Below are positions 36,422 through 45,235 of a DNA stretch of 48,936 nt, piece by piece. The notes under the pieces are model-generated. The model was given only the letters and a program-made list of their open reading frames with translations, did not search any database and was not told where the DNA came from. Every line of letters begins with the position of its first letter. Within the stretch, counting starts at the first letter, position 1. The position numbers and the translations under genes are program-made. Source of the stretch: Cyclobacteriaceae bacterium (lineage in GTDB: Bacteria; Bacteroidota; Bacteroidia; Cytophagales; Cyclobacteriaceae); NCBI GenBank assembly GCA_026989535.1, contig JALSJD010000209.1, forward strand, positions 1-48,936. Reading direction: 5' to 3'.

Positions 36422-36456
36422 GTTTATAAACTCCAATAAACATTTACTTTATGGAC
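36422..36456. mobile_element. Internally deleted copy (35 bp) of a dispersed inverted-repeat element
   Basis: GTTTATAAACTCCAATAAAC runs straight into CATTTACTTTATGGAC. These are the left and right ends of the 161-168-bp elements at 40619-40786 and 44942-45102 with the middle missing. Just outside it, the minus-strand TAG (36464-36462) of the 46-aa gene lies within the extended end sequence TAGAGTCTGTCCATAAAGT. Confidence 0.65.
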
Positions 36457-36461
36457 AGACT

Positions 36462-36602
36462 CTAGTTCGTTTGCATTTGTTTATCTACCTTATCTTTATT
36501 CCACGGAGCCGTAGTTTTGATACTTACATCATAAGCAAACCAAGCCATAATTAGCAGAAAAATAATAACTACTATCACAAATATTTTTTTTGATTTATTC
36601 AT
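36462..36602 (-). CDS. Small single-TM protein (46 aa) behind the M28 peptidase gene
   Basis: ATG 36602 opens a 46-codon frame ending at TAG 36464-36462. The product starts MNKSKKIFVIVVIIFLLIMA and continues with WFAYDVSIKTTAPWNKDK. It has a short basic N-terminus, one transmembrane helix at about residues 6-24 and a small charged tail with aromatic residues. It starts 6 bp after the M28 peptidase stop, so it is surely in the same transcript. I have no named family for it. A real gene is favoured by the clean membrane-protein composition, tight spacing and stop at a repeat boundary. Confidence 0.65.
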   Translation of the reverse strand: MNKSKKIFVIVVIIFLLIMAWFAYDVSIKTTAPWNKDKVDKQMQTN

Positions 36603-36608
36603 AGAGGC

Positions 36609-37898
36609 TTAATTGCGCACTTGTGTTGGGTCAACTCTTGTGGGGGTTTGCACGCCATTAATAATGCCTTGCGAGCCTATGGCAATGGCTTTAATGGTGT
36701 TGGTAATATTAGTAATGTCTAAGGTCTCAACTTCATCGCTTAATTGGTGATAATCTTTATCAATATCAATCTGCGTGGTGCTGATAGAATGAGCTGGCAC
36801 ACCAAGCCTTGCCAAAGTTGCATTATCTGATCGGTAAAAAAGTTGTTGTTTGGGATAAGGGTCTGCAAAGAATTTAAAATTTACTTTACCCAAATTTTCT
36901 TGCAAAATATTTCCTAAATTGGATTTATCCCAGCCCGTCATCCAAGCAGAGTTCAATCCTTCTTTCGATTCTTTACCAATCATTTCGATGTTGAACATAG
37001 CCATTATTTCATCTGGGTTCATTTGTTTTGAAAAATATTTGGAACCATAACCTCCTACCTCTTCGGCTGTAAAAGCCGTAAATACGAGTGTGCGCTCTGG
37101 TTTACCTTTGCTTTTAAAATAGCGAGCCAACTCTATAACGGCTGTAACCCCCGAGGCGTCATCGTTGGCTCCATTATAAATAGAATCGCCTTCTGCATTA
37201 TTTTTTACACCTAAATGGTCGTAATGGGCAGAAAAAAGCACTATTTCATTACTTCTTTTTCCAGGTATAACACCAACCACATTGGTTAATGTTTGTTTAT
37301 CACCCTTTGGGTTCGCCTTAACAGTGAGCGACTCAATTTCGGTGGCGTTTATAAGCATAAACCCGAGATTTACCCCTGCATCATCCTGCGATTGAAAACC
37401 CATAACCGGGCTAGAAAAGTGAGATTGATATCTCCTAAACATAGACTTATGCACCTCATCCACTATTACTAAATAATCACTTGAGCCTCCTAAGGCCTCC
37501 CCTGCTTTTTCTCTAAAATCATCAGAGGCAGCAATAAAAAAAAGTTGAGGTTTATTTTCTTTAGTCCAGTTAATTTCATTGCTCAGTTTAAAAAAGTAAT
37601 TTTTCTGTCCTACCTTTTTGCCATTAACTACTACTTCTTTAACAATCACCTTCGTGGAACTCATTGTAAAATTTTGCAAGAAAGAAGTGTTCTTTTCAAA
37701 AGGTGATAAGCCAATGGTTTTAAATTCATTAGCTATAAAATCAGCTGCTTTTTTTATACCTTCCGAATGGAGCGACCGACCACCCATTTCATCGGAGGAT
37801 AAAGTTTTTATAATTCGTTCTACTTCCTTTTCATTAATCTCATACGTGGTTGCAAATCCAACTAAAAACAATGCAATAATTAAATACCTAATGCTCAT
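36609..37898 (-). CDS. M28 family metallopeptidase
   Basis: The 429-residue protein is a di-zinc aminopeptidase-like enzyme. An N-terminal hydrophobic segment (YLIIALFLVGFATTYEI) suggests export, without a lipobox. A PA-like inserted region occupies the middle (DYLVIVDEVHKS). The M28 ligands are HYDHLG, NGANDDASG, FTAEEVG, then FNIEMIG and the distal His in DYHQLSDEVE. Peptidase activity on extracellular peptides is predicted; specificity is unknown. The 46-aa gene follows 6 bp downstream. The divergent 37988 gene starts 90 bp upstream. Confidence 0.88.
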   Translation of the reverse strand: MSIRYLIIALFLVGFATTYEINEKEVERIIKTLSSDEMGGRSLHSEGIKKAADFIANEFKTIGLSPFEKNTSFLQNFTMSSTKVIVKEVVVNGKKVGQKNYFFKLSNEINWTKENKPQLFFIAASDDFREKAGEALGGSSDYLVIVDEVHKSMFRRYQSHFSSPVMGFQSQDDAGVNLGFMLINATEIESLTVKANPKGDKQTLTNVVGVIPGKRSNEIVLFSAHYDHLGVKNNAEGDSIYNGANDDASGVTAVIELARYFKSKGKPERTLVFTAFTAEEVGGYGSKYFSKQMNPDEIMAMFNIEMIGKESKEGLNSAWMTGWDKSNLGNILQENLGKVNFKFFADPYPKQQLFYRSDNATLARLGVPAHSISTTQIDIDKDYHQLSDEVETLDITNITNTIKAIAIGSQGIINGVQTPTRVDPTQVRN

Positions 37899-37987
37899 TA
37901 TGTTTGTAATTACGGTTTATTTAGTGAAATTAGTGTATAATTATCCGCTAAGCAAAGATATTATTGTAAAGGGTAGAACAGGACTAA

Positions 37988-39232
37988 ATGGATTTATCAG
38001 AAAAAGGATGGTTTTCGGAACTGCTTAAAAACAAGCAACCTGCAACAGAGAAGAAAGTAGAGGATAAGAACGAATATATTTATAAGTCTATTCAACCTTC
38101 TGGACTTATGTACGGGCATCCTATTTTACCTAAAGAATACGTGAGCGAAGATTTTTTAGGCTTGGAAAGTTCTGAAAAATTAAAAATCGTATTGCTTGAT
38201 GGCTTTGTTAAAACCGCCATTTTTCCTTCTGATTCGGTAGTGCCAACCAACCCCGATGAGTATGTAAATTTTATGTCGAAGGTGATTGTTGAGTTTTACG
38301 AAAACGCTTATCCTGAAAATCAGGTAAAATCAAAATCGTTTTGGGGTAAAAAATTATCGAATGAAGAAATTGTTGAGAATATTATAAATGATAGGTTAAA
38401 CACCACCAAACAAACCACTTTCTGGGGAGGTTTTTTTAATAATAGTTTGCTGTTTTTAGATGTATTATTTTTTGGTGAATGGCTAAAGCATCCCGAAGAA
38501 AAAAGAGGGTCGCTTATAGAGCAAAGAGATTTAATCCATCAGAAATTACTCGAAGTTATGATTGCAGCCTCTTATGCCGATGGCAAGTTAGACCTAGAAG
38601 AGAAGGAACTTTTTGACGACCTGCTAGAATCTGTTCACTTAACTGAACCAAGAAAGGAGCATTTACAAAAATTATTAACTAAAGGGCATTCGATAGAAGA
38701 TGTTGACCTTGGGGATATGAATATGTGGATTTTGCGCAAATACATTTTGGAACTTGCCATACTCTTTGTTTGGGCAGATGAAATTGTAACCGAAGAAGAG
38801 CAAGCCTTTATAAACAAATTAGGGCTTAAGCTCGATTTTTCTGAAGGAGAAATTGAAAGAAGTATGGCAGCCATTGAAAGTTTTGTGGTTACCAATTGGG
38901 GTAATGTATCTTTTTTGCAAGAAAAAAATAATTTTAGTGTAGTAAGCAACCAGTTTATAAAACGAATTACTAAAGTTGTTAATGAAAACAAGAAAATGAT
39001 TTCGACCGAAATCAAAGAAAGTAAGGAGCTGATGAATTTGCTTGCGAAATCGGCCAAGCAGGATTTAACCGAAGATGAGCAAAAAATTGTAAGAACGCAA
39101 CTGATTGATATTCTGAAGATTTTGCCAACATTTGTAATTATTGCTTTACCAGGTAGCTTTTTAACGCTCCCATTATTAATGAAAATTATTCCTGAAAGTG
39201 CCCTGCCAAGTGCTTTTCAAAAGAAAAAGTAG
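37988..39232 (+). CDS. LETM1-related / TerB-like helical protein
   Basis: This 414-residue protein resembles Bacteroidota proteins annotated 'LETM1-related biofilm-associated'. The visible support is a central all-helical acidic module at about residues 195-275 (YADGKLDLEEKELFDDLL, then VTEEEQAFINKLGLKLDF), which resembles the TerB/tellurite-resistance fold, and a C-terminal LETM1-like segment (DILKILPTFVIIALPGSF, LTLPLLMKIIPESALPSAF). One or two hydrophobic stretches near 145-165 and 380-400 suggest membrane association. Function is not established. It is followed 68 bp later by the 437-aa gene on the same strand. Confidence 0.7.
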   Translation: MDLSEKGWFSELLKNKQPATEKKVEDKNEYIYKSIQPSGLMYGHPILPKEYVSEDFLGLESSEKLKIVLLDGFVKTAIFPSDSVVPTNPDEYVNFMSKVIVEFYENAYPENQVKSKSFWGKKLSNEEIVENIINDRLNTTKQTTFWGGFFNNSLLFLDVLFFGEWLKHPEEKRGSLIEQRDLIHQKLLEVMIAASYADGKLDLEEKELFDDLLESVHLTEPRKEHLQKLLTKGHSIEDVDLGDMNMWILRKYILELAILFVWADEIVTEEEQAFINKLGLKLDFSEGEIERSMAAIESFVVTNWGNVSFLQEKNNFSVVSNQFIKRITKVVNENKKMISTEIKESKELMNLLAKSAKQDLTEDEQKIVRTQLIDILKILPTFVIIALPGSFLTLPLLMKIIPESALPSAFQKKK

Positions 39233-39299
39233 AAAAAAATCTATCTCAATAAGACCTGTTATATGTATCTTGCGTTTTTATTGAAACAGACCATCGAAT

Positions 39300-40613
39300 A
39301 TGCCTACTACAGCGAGCGAACTTTTAGCAAAAGTTAAACAATCTATCCAGTTAAGAGCCCACGACTCCGAAATTTATAAATCCTCTTTTACCACCCCTAA
39401 AAGTTTTATAACTGCTACTATTTTAGGCAAACAAGAGTTTGTACCCATATCGTTACTCTGTAAAAACAACGACCGCTACACAACCTTACTTGATTTATAC
39501 CATGTTTTTGGAGAGCCCGAAGTAAATAAAGACCTTGACCAACGCCTTAAAAGCTTTTATGAGGAGCATTCCATTGAATGGGATAATGGCAACGAAACAA
39601 ACATTACTTACTACGTAAGACCTAAACCACCTGAATCAATTTCGTCCTTTTTTAATGAAGATGCCATTGAAAAACTAAGTAGTTATGCAGGCACTCGGTA
39701 CAACGCATCTGATGCTTTTTTAAAAGATTTAGGAAACACCTATGCAGAGGAAATTGTAGAAAAAACCAATGTTTGGGTAGAATCGCTTAACTTACCCGAT
39801 GGATATGTAATAGAACCGGAAAGGTATTGGCAGGTTGCCGGTAGATTTAAATCTTTTACGTGGGCAAAAATTTACAAGAAAGATTTTAAGGATCAAAAAA
39901 TATTTTTTAGCGTTGGAGTTGATGTACAACATAAAAAGTTAGTAATAAAATTAGACGGGCTAAGGTCTGGTACTCACAGACTAAGCAATTTTGAGATTAG
40001 AGATTTTGATTATTTTACACAAAATGATGAGTTAGAAATAACGTACGACTTAGAAAAAATTAAATTACTTGGCCTCGATACGCTCACATTTATTACCAAT
40101 CGGTTTATTGATTTTAACAAAGAAAAGTATGAGCAAGCCATCAACTTAATATGGCATAACAAAGCCGATACTGCTAAATTTTCAGACCTGTTATTAAAAG
40201 TAACTAACAAATATGCCTCCCAAAAAAATCCTACGTTGGATAACATCATAGAGAAAGACATTGCAAATTTGATAGTTAGCTATGAACAATTTTTGCTGGC
40301 ACATGCAGGTAAAGGCTCAATAGCAGAGTCTATTCAAATTAGTAAAGAAGGAGATTTGCACCTTATAAAATCATTTGAAACAGATGGTAAGCCTAAAACC
40401 ATTTTATACAAAGCAACTACAGGAGGTTCTAACGCAAAATTTGAAATGACTAGAGAGGAGATAGAATACCTTGGAGATAATCTTCATACTTTTTTATACC
40501 ATATTGTAGAGTATAATATTAATACTAATTGTGGCAAGCTTATTATTAGAAAAGGAAGCCCGACCAGATACGCAGAGCTAAAAAGCATTAATTATGAAGT
40601 GGTGATTAAATAG
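39300..40613 (+). CDS. Unknown protein with a C-terminal NOV_C/DUF3883-like domain
   Basis: I recognise only the last 100 residues. The segment GDLHLIKSFETDGKPKTILY followed by KATTGGSNAKFEMTREEIEY and FLYHIVEYN follows the pattern of DUF3883 (NO VEIN C-terminal), a PD-(D/E)XK-like fold often found in restriction and defence proteins. The usual acidic residue in the E-V-K triad is replaced (ILYK), so nuclease activity is doubtful. The first 330 residues are soluble, charged and of unknown family. Its TAG stop is the first three bases of an inverted-repeat element. Confidence 0.55.
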   Translation: MPTTASELLAKVKQSIQLRAHDSEIYKSSFTTPKSFITATILGKQEFVPISLLCKNNDRYTTLLDLYHVFGEPEVNKDLDQRLKSFYEEHSIEWDNGNETNITYYVRPKPPESISSFFNEDAIEKLSSYAGTRYNASDAFLKDLGNTYAEEIVEKTNVWVESLNLPDGYVIEPERYWQVAGRFKSFTWAKIYKKDFKDQKIFFSVGVDVQHKKLVIKLDGLRSGTHRLSNFEIRDFDYFTQNDELEITYDLEKIKLLGLDTLTFITNRFIDFNKEKYEQAINLIWHNKADTAKFSDLLLKVTNKYASQKNPTLDNIIEKDIANLIVSYEQFLLAHAGKGSIAESIQISKEGDLHLIKSFETDGKPKTILYKATTGGSNAKFEMTREEIEYLGDNLHTFLYHIVEYNINTNCGKLIIRKGSPTRYAELKSINYEVVIK

Positions 40614-40794
40614 TGTTTGTCTATAAAGTCCAATACACAAAAATCAAATAACAAATAACAAATAAATCTCAAAAACGAAAACAACAAAACATGTAATTTT
40701 TTGGTGTTTAGGTGATTAAAGTTTGAAATTTATTTATTATTTGATTTTTGTCATTTGTTATTTTTAAAAACATTTACTTTATAGACGAATACTA
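40611..40794. mobile_element. Inverted-repeat (MITE-like) element, copy B
   Basis: The core 40619-40786 (168 bp) begins GTCTATAAAGTCCAATA and ends TACTTTATAGAC. Nearly the whole sequence is self-complementary: the left half runs CAAAAATCAAATAACAAAT and the right half is roughly its reverse complement. Extended ends read TAGTG-type at both sides (40611 and 40794). It is homologous to copies at 44942-45102 and 36422-36456. No gene inside. It lies between the converging 437-aa gene and the AsmA-family gene. Confidence 0.75.
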
Positions 40795-40803
40795 AACAAG
40801 CGC

Positions 40804-43800
40804 TCAATCTACCTTAAACCCGGGCGGTGCTGTTAGCACATGTTTTTTGCCAAGTTTAAATTTATATTGGTCGTTGCGCCCTGATATGTGTACAGTAACA
40901 TATTTGCCTTTTCCGGATTTTTTTATTTTGTCATCTTTTTTGTCATCACCTTTTTTAGAAGCGAATAAAGAGTTTAATGCAGAACCTGCCACCAATTTAA
41001 TAGGTACTTGTATGTCATATTCCATATTATTATCTAAATCTTGAAAACCCATTAAATTAATAGTTCCCAAGGTGGTATTAATCGTCATAAAAGGGAGCAA
41101 AATTTTACCAGCATTAAAAATCACTATATTTTGCAGGGTATCAAATCTCACCTTTGTTAAATCTTTGTTCTTAAAATAGCTCCCCATTTCTTCTAAAGGG
41201 GCATAGCTAATTAAAGCTCCGTTATTCATTTTAACTTTTACTTTACCGGTTAACCTTGCTAAATCAATACTAAAATCTTGCAAAATGGGTACTTTAGCAA
41301 CAATATTACCATTTACCATGCCCTCAAAATGATCGCTTATTTTTACCTCTTTATCGGCCTGAATATAGGTTACATTTAGTTTAGAAAGGTCCACATCTGA
41401 TATTTTGATGGTAGCATTTAAAATGGCTTCTTTCCGGCTCGAGGCATCCAACTCTCCTTCAAATTCAAACGTGCCATATTCGCCAGATTGCAACTTAATC
41501 TCATGTAAATGAATAAAATTATTTTCTTCTATTTTAAGCAAACCCGATAACTGCCTTATAGTGGCATCGTAATAGGTTAGTTCACCAATGTTAATTTGAA
41601 ATTCAGTAATTGGAAATTTATCAGCAAAAGGGTTAGAAGCTGTTGCTTCTTCATCGCTACTGGCAGAAGAATTATCATCCAATTTAATTAATTCATTTAA
41701 ATCGAGCACATTTGAATTAAAAGTAACCCTTGAGATTAAAGGTCTGCTTATGGTATCTTTGGTGGCTACCACATTATCAAATTCTGCATTCATAAATACA
41801 TCGCTCCTGCCAAATTTGCCAAACATACTGTTTATGTACACATTATTATCTTTAATTAAGCCAAACAGAAAAATATCTTTAAAGATTAGTGGAGTGTAAA
41901 GCGTTTTAAACTGAAGACCTGTTACTTGCAACTCAAATTCGGGCAATAAATCTGTTTTTTGCAATTCAAAATTGGTGGTAATAATTTTAGTATTTACGGC
42001 TACTTCTTTAAGCACTTCCTGCTCATAATTTTTAGGCAAAACAAATTTATTATTAATCGTAAAAAAGTCTTTTACATTAATCTGCTCCGATTGTAAAGAG
42101 ACATCAATAACCATTGGCTCTTCTTTTTCAGACTGTAGAAAATCGGTATAATTTGATACACTAATGCTAAAATCTACATGACTTTTGCCAATAACTCCCT
42201 TAAAGTTTTTGAGTGTAACCAACTTTTGATTGGCTTCTACAACGCCCTTAAACTCTGTAATGGGTGGTGCGCCCTCAAGCAAAGCAGTAAAATTATAAAC
42301 AGTAAGTTTACCAGTAGGTATAAGGGTATAATTATCAAGTGCGTTTGATGCCAACTCAGCCCGTAAGTTTACATCCACTTCCCTAATTATGTATTTATTG
42401 CTATCCGACAGGGTTTTGTTAAATGCGAGCAAATACTTTGTATTAATAGTATCTGATTTGATTGAAAACGAGGTTGTAAGTTGTGTTGGTTCACCAAAAA
42501 TAAATGGCAAAGCATTTTCAATTTTTCCGTTTAGCAACATTTTATTTGTGTTGGCTGTAAGGCGCATATTTTCAAAACCAATGTCGCCATTACTCATATA
42601 TGCAGTACCATTAATATTATTGATTGGGTACTTTTCTTTGCTTAAAACAAGGTTTACATCATCAAACCTAATGCTAAAATTGCCACTATAATTGCTTATT
42701 ATTTGTGATTTTATATGATAAACACCTTCATAATTTCCTCTTGTTACCATCCCCCCACTAATCGTTTCTACTTGAGGTATGTTAACTAATTTATCAATGT
42801 TTTCTAATTGTTCAGCAGCTTCCCAGGTAATATTAAAGGTTGGTTTATTAATATGGTCAACGGCTGCATTTGCTCTAACATATCCTCCAGAAGTTAATTC
42901 AATAGATATGCTGTCCACTTCCAAGTGCGAGTCTGAAAAATCTTTAGTGCTTAACGATTTAAATGATAAATCAAACCCAGCCTTATCTATTACCTTACCA
43001 AAGCGGTTATAAACTTCTAAGTTTTTAAGGTTGGCTGTGGCTTCAACCAATGGAACTTGCCCAACCGTGTAACCAATAATTTTGGCATCAATTTCAAATT
43101 CCCCATGTTCAATTTTCGGTAAATTTTCTTTTTTAAAAATTTCCATTTTAGCCAACTCCGCTAAATCGGTATGCTTTGCCCAAATCTTAACATCTACAAA
43201 TCCGCTATCAGCCCCATGATAGCTTCCATCAATATTGGCCTCTAATAAATTTAGTTTAATTACCCCATCCGTAACTTGTACAAGCGTGGTAGTTCTATTT
43301 ATAAAAACATTAGATGCGAACAAAAGTTGTTGGTTTTTAATAATTCGCTTATTTTCGATAAACAGCGAATCCAGCGTATAGGCAATATCTAAACCAGCAC
43401 TAAGTGAATCTCCTTCAACCTTTATTTGTGAAGATATTTTTTTTAGCTTAGAATAAACAGATTGGTTATTAAGCTCATTTCTGTAATTAATTGCTACATT
43501 ATTAATAACCAACTCATCCAATAATATTTTTAATGCTACTTCCTCAGCCTGTTCTTCCTCAATAATATCGGTGTCAATCCTCGCAATGGCATTCAATAAA
43601 TTAATAGAACTATCATTATGGGTTATAATAGTAAGCTTACCACCACTTAGTTTAAATTTATCAATTTGGTAAAGCCCATCAATAGCCTTATTGGCATCCA
43701 ATTGAATATGCAGGTTATATATTTTGAGTACTTGCTCTTCTTTATCTTTATCAATACCACTTTCATTTAAACTTAAGGTATCAATGTCAATAATTAGCTT

Positions 43801-43989
43801 GGGATAAGTGGAGAAAAAAGAATAGTGAAGATTATCCAACTCAATGCTTCCCTCAATTGTATTATTTACCAAGGCCACAATTTTGGACTGGACTTTGCTT
43901 TGCATAAGATTATAAGTAATAGCAAAAACTGCCATAATGCCTATAATTAGGAGCATAAGCGTAAAAGCTATTTTTTTAATTAACTTCAT
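40804..43989 (-). CDS. AsmA-family protein
   Basis: The 1061-residue protein has an N-terminal membrane anchor (FTLMLLIIGIMAVFAITYNL) and then a long beta-strand-rich periplasmic part made of repeated N-x-x-D-L-like strands. The AsmA C-terminal domain covers about residues 850-1010 (FSIDLARLTGKVKVKMNNGA through NIVIFNAGKILLPFMTINTT and MGFQDLDNNMEYDIQVPIKL). AsmA-like proteins are bridge-like lipid-transfer candidates between inner and outer membrane; that role here is inference. It ends with a Lys-rich loop (SKKGDDKKDDKIKKSGKGK) and VTVHISGRNDQYKF. Confidence 0.85.
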   Translation of the reverse strand: MKLIKKIAFTLMLLIIGIMAVFAITYNLMQSKVQSKIVALVNNTIEGSIELDNLHYSFFSTYPKLIIDIDTLSLNESGIDKDKEEQVLKIYNLHIQLDANKAIDGLYQIDKFKLSGGKLTIITHNDSSINLLNAIARIDTDIIEEEQAEEVALKILLDELVINNVAINYRNELNNQSVYSKLKKISSQIKVEGDSLSAGLDIAYTLDSLFIENKRIIKNQQLLFASNVFINRTTTLVQVTDGVIKLNLLEANIDGSYHGADSGFVDVKIWAKHTDLAELAKMEIFKKENLPKIEHGEFEIDAKIIGYTVGQVPLVEATANLKNLEVYNRFGKVIDKAGFDLSFKSLSTKDFSDSHLEVDSISIELTSGGYVRANAAVDHINKPTFNITWEAAEQLENIDKLVNIPQVETISGGMVTRGNYEGVYHIKSQIISNYSGNFSIRFDDVNLVLSKEKYPINNINGTAYMSNGDIGFENMRLTANTNKMLLNGKIENALPFIFGEPTQLTTSFSIKSDTINTKYLLAFNKTLSDSNKYIIREVDVNLRAELASNALDNYTLIPTGKLTVYNFTALLEGAPPITEFKGVVEANQKLVTLKNFKGVIGKSHVDFSISVSNYTDFLQSEKEEPMVIDVSLQSEQINVKDFFTINNKFVLPKNYEQEVLKEVAVNTKIITTNFELQKTDLLPEFELQVTGLQFKTLYTPLIFKDIFLFGLIKDNNVYINSMFGKFGRSDVFMNAEFDNVVATKDTISRPLISRVTFNSNVLDLNELIKLDDNSSASSDEEATASNPFADKFPITEFQINIGELTYYDATIRQLSGLLKIEENNFIHLHEIKLQSGEYGTFEFEGELDASSRKEAILNATIKISDVDLSKLNVTYIQADKEVKISDHFEGMVNGNIVAKVPILQDFSIDLARLTGKVKVKMNNGALISYAPLEEMGSYFKNKDLTKVRFDTLQNIVIFNAGKILLPFMTINTTLGTINLMGFQDLDNNMEYDIQVPIKLVAGSALNSLFASKKGDDKKDDKIKKSGKGKYVTVHISGRNDQYKFKLGKKHVLTAPPGFKVD

Positions 43990-44153
43990 TGATGCCCTTA
44001 AAGGTATAGCAATTTACACTCATTTTATAACAGTACATAACATTCAATTATACAAAAAATAATAACTTATATTAAACAACACAAATTGCACTTAATCGTT
44101 AATTAGTTTACTTTTACACACTGTAACTAAATTTTAGTAATAGCCAGTAACGG

Positions 44154-44183
44154 ATTATATCAATTTGATGTATCCGATATAAT
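44154..44183. other. Inverted repeat upstream of the barrel gene
   Basis: ATTATATC (44154-44161) and GATATAAT (44176-44183) form a perfect 8-bp inverted repeat with a 14-nt spacer, ending 38 bp before ATG 44222 in the 232-bp divergent gap. It could be an operator. The rest of the gap shows no other recognisable element. Confidence 0.35.
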
Positions 44184-44221
44184 TACAGTAAAACAACTAG
44201 GTCAATTTATATTTTAACTAA

Positions 44222-44929
44222 ATGAAAACTTCAAAACTAACCAACCCTTTATTTTTTGTTATTATAGGTATATTATTGGCAACCTCAAGCTTTGCTCAGC
44301 AAGAAACCGAAGTTGCAAAAACAATAATAGAACCACAAAATGCTATTTCTTTTGTACCGCAATATGCCATATTTAAAGGCATTAGAATAGATTATGAGCG
44401 AAGGCTTAAAAACGGCAATAACTGGGTTGTTATTGCCCCCTTGTTTTTTTTGGATGCAGCCAATCAATATTCTTATTATAACAGTACTAATTATGCAAGT
44501 TACGAAACCATGGTTGGTGTTGGAGTTAATCTTTATTACAAATCTATTGTCTATAAATCAAACAAAACAAATTGGAAAAGTGGGCTTCCTCGGCACTCTT
44601 TATACCTGGCAGCAGGGCCAAACTACCAAAACTTTACACTTACCAATAGCGAAGAAGTAGCCGTACCCTTTATTGATAATGGCATTACTTATTATCAATT
44701 TGATGTGCAAGACGTTAAAAAACCTATTAATCGTTTTGGCGCAATAGTAGATGTTGGCTGGCAGTTAGCCTTTGACCGTTTTTTGCTCGACTTATACCTT
44801 GGTGTGGCGTTTAAATACTCTATCGGAGAAGGCGGTGCAATTATTAAAACTTCCTACGCAAGTTGGACCGACCTGGACTATTCTGGCATATTGCTCGATG
44901 GCGGACTGAGGCTGGGAATATTTTTTTAG
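44222..44929 (+). CDS. Probable outer-membrane beta-barrel protein
   Basis: The 235-residue product has a clear signal peptide (MKTSKLTNPLFFVIIGILLA followed by TSSFAQ). The mature part alternates aromatic strands and turns: AISFVPQYAIFKGIRIDYER, MVGVGVNLYYKS, LYLAAGPNYQ, FGAIVDVGWQLAFDRFLLDL, and it ends with a barrel-type C-terminal strand LDGGLRLGIFF. This is the profile of small Bacteroidota outer-membrane barrels. No named family recognised. Confidence 0.7.
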   Translation: MKTSKLTNPLFFVIIGILLATSSFAQQETEVAKTIIEPQNAISFVPQYAIFKGIRIDYERRLKNGNNWVVIAPLFFLDAANQYSYYNSTNYASYETMVGVGVNLYYKSIVYKSNKTNWKSGLPRHSLYLAAGPNYQNFTLTNSEEVAVPFIDNGITYYQFDVQDVKKPINRFGAIVDVGWQLAFDRFLLDLYLGVAFKYSIGEGGAIIKTSYASWTDLDYSGILLDGGLRLGIFF

Positions 44930-44941
44930 ACATGATTGCTC

Positions 44942-45102
44942 GTCTATAAACTCCAATAAACAAAAATCAAATACCTGTCTGCCGACCATCTGAAATTTTA
45001 AAAACGAAAACATCAAACCATGTAAGTGTTTGGTGTTTTCGGAGTGGACTCATTATTTAAATATTGTCATTTGTTATTTCTGAAAACATTGACTTTATGG
45101 AC
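44942..45102. mobile_element. Inverted-repeat (MITE-like) element, copy C
   Basis: Core 161 bp, beginning GTCTATAAACTCCAATAAAC and ending GACTTTATGGAC. It shares with copy B the segments AAAAATCAAATA, AAAAACGAAAACA, ATGTAA, TTTGGTGTTT, TGTCATTTGTTATTT and AAAACATT in the same order. The right extended end reads CTAGTGCCTGTCCATAAAGT on the minus strand. It lies downstream of the barrel gene. Confidence 0.75.
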
Positions 45103-45209
45103 AGGCACTAGATAAAACCCACAACTTATTATATCATAGCTAAACTTATTCTATCCAATCAAATACGAGGATTGTAAGAATGGAGTGAACAACTTACCAT
45201 AGTTTTCGA

Positions 45210-45217
45210 TACTTTTG
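45210..45217 (+). promoter_or_regulatory. Candidate -7 box (TACTTTTG) for moeB
   Basis: TACTTTTG fits TAnnTTTG and predicts a start near 45221, 15 bp before ATG 45236. It overlaps the alternative TTG start at 45215, arguing against that start. Confidence 0.35.
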
Positions 45218-45235
45218 AAATTGCTGAAAACAAAT

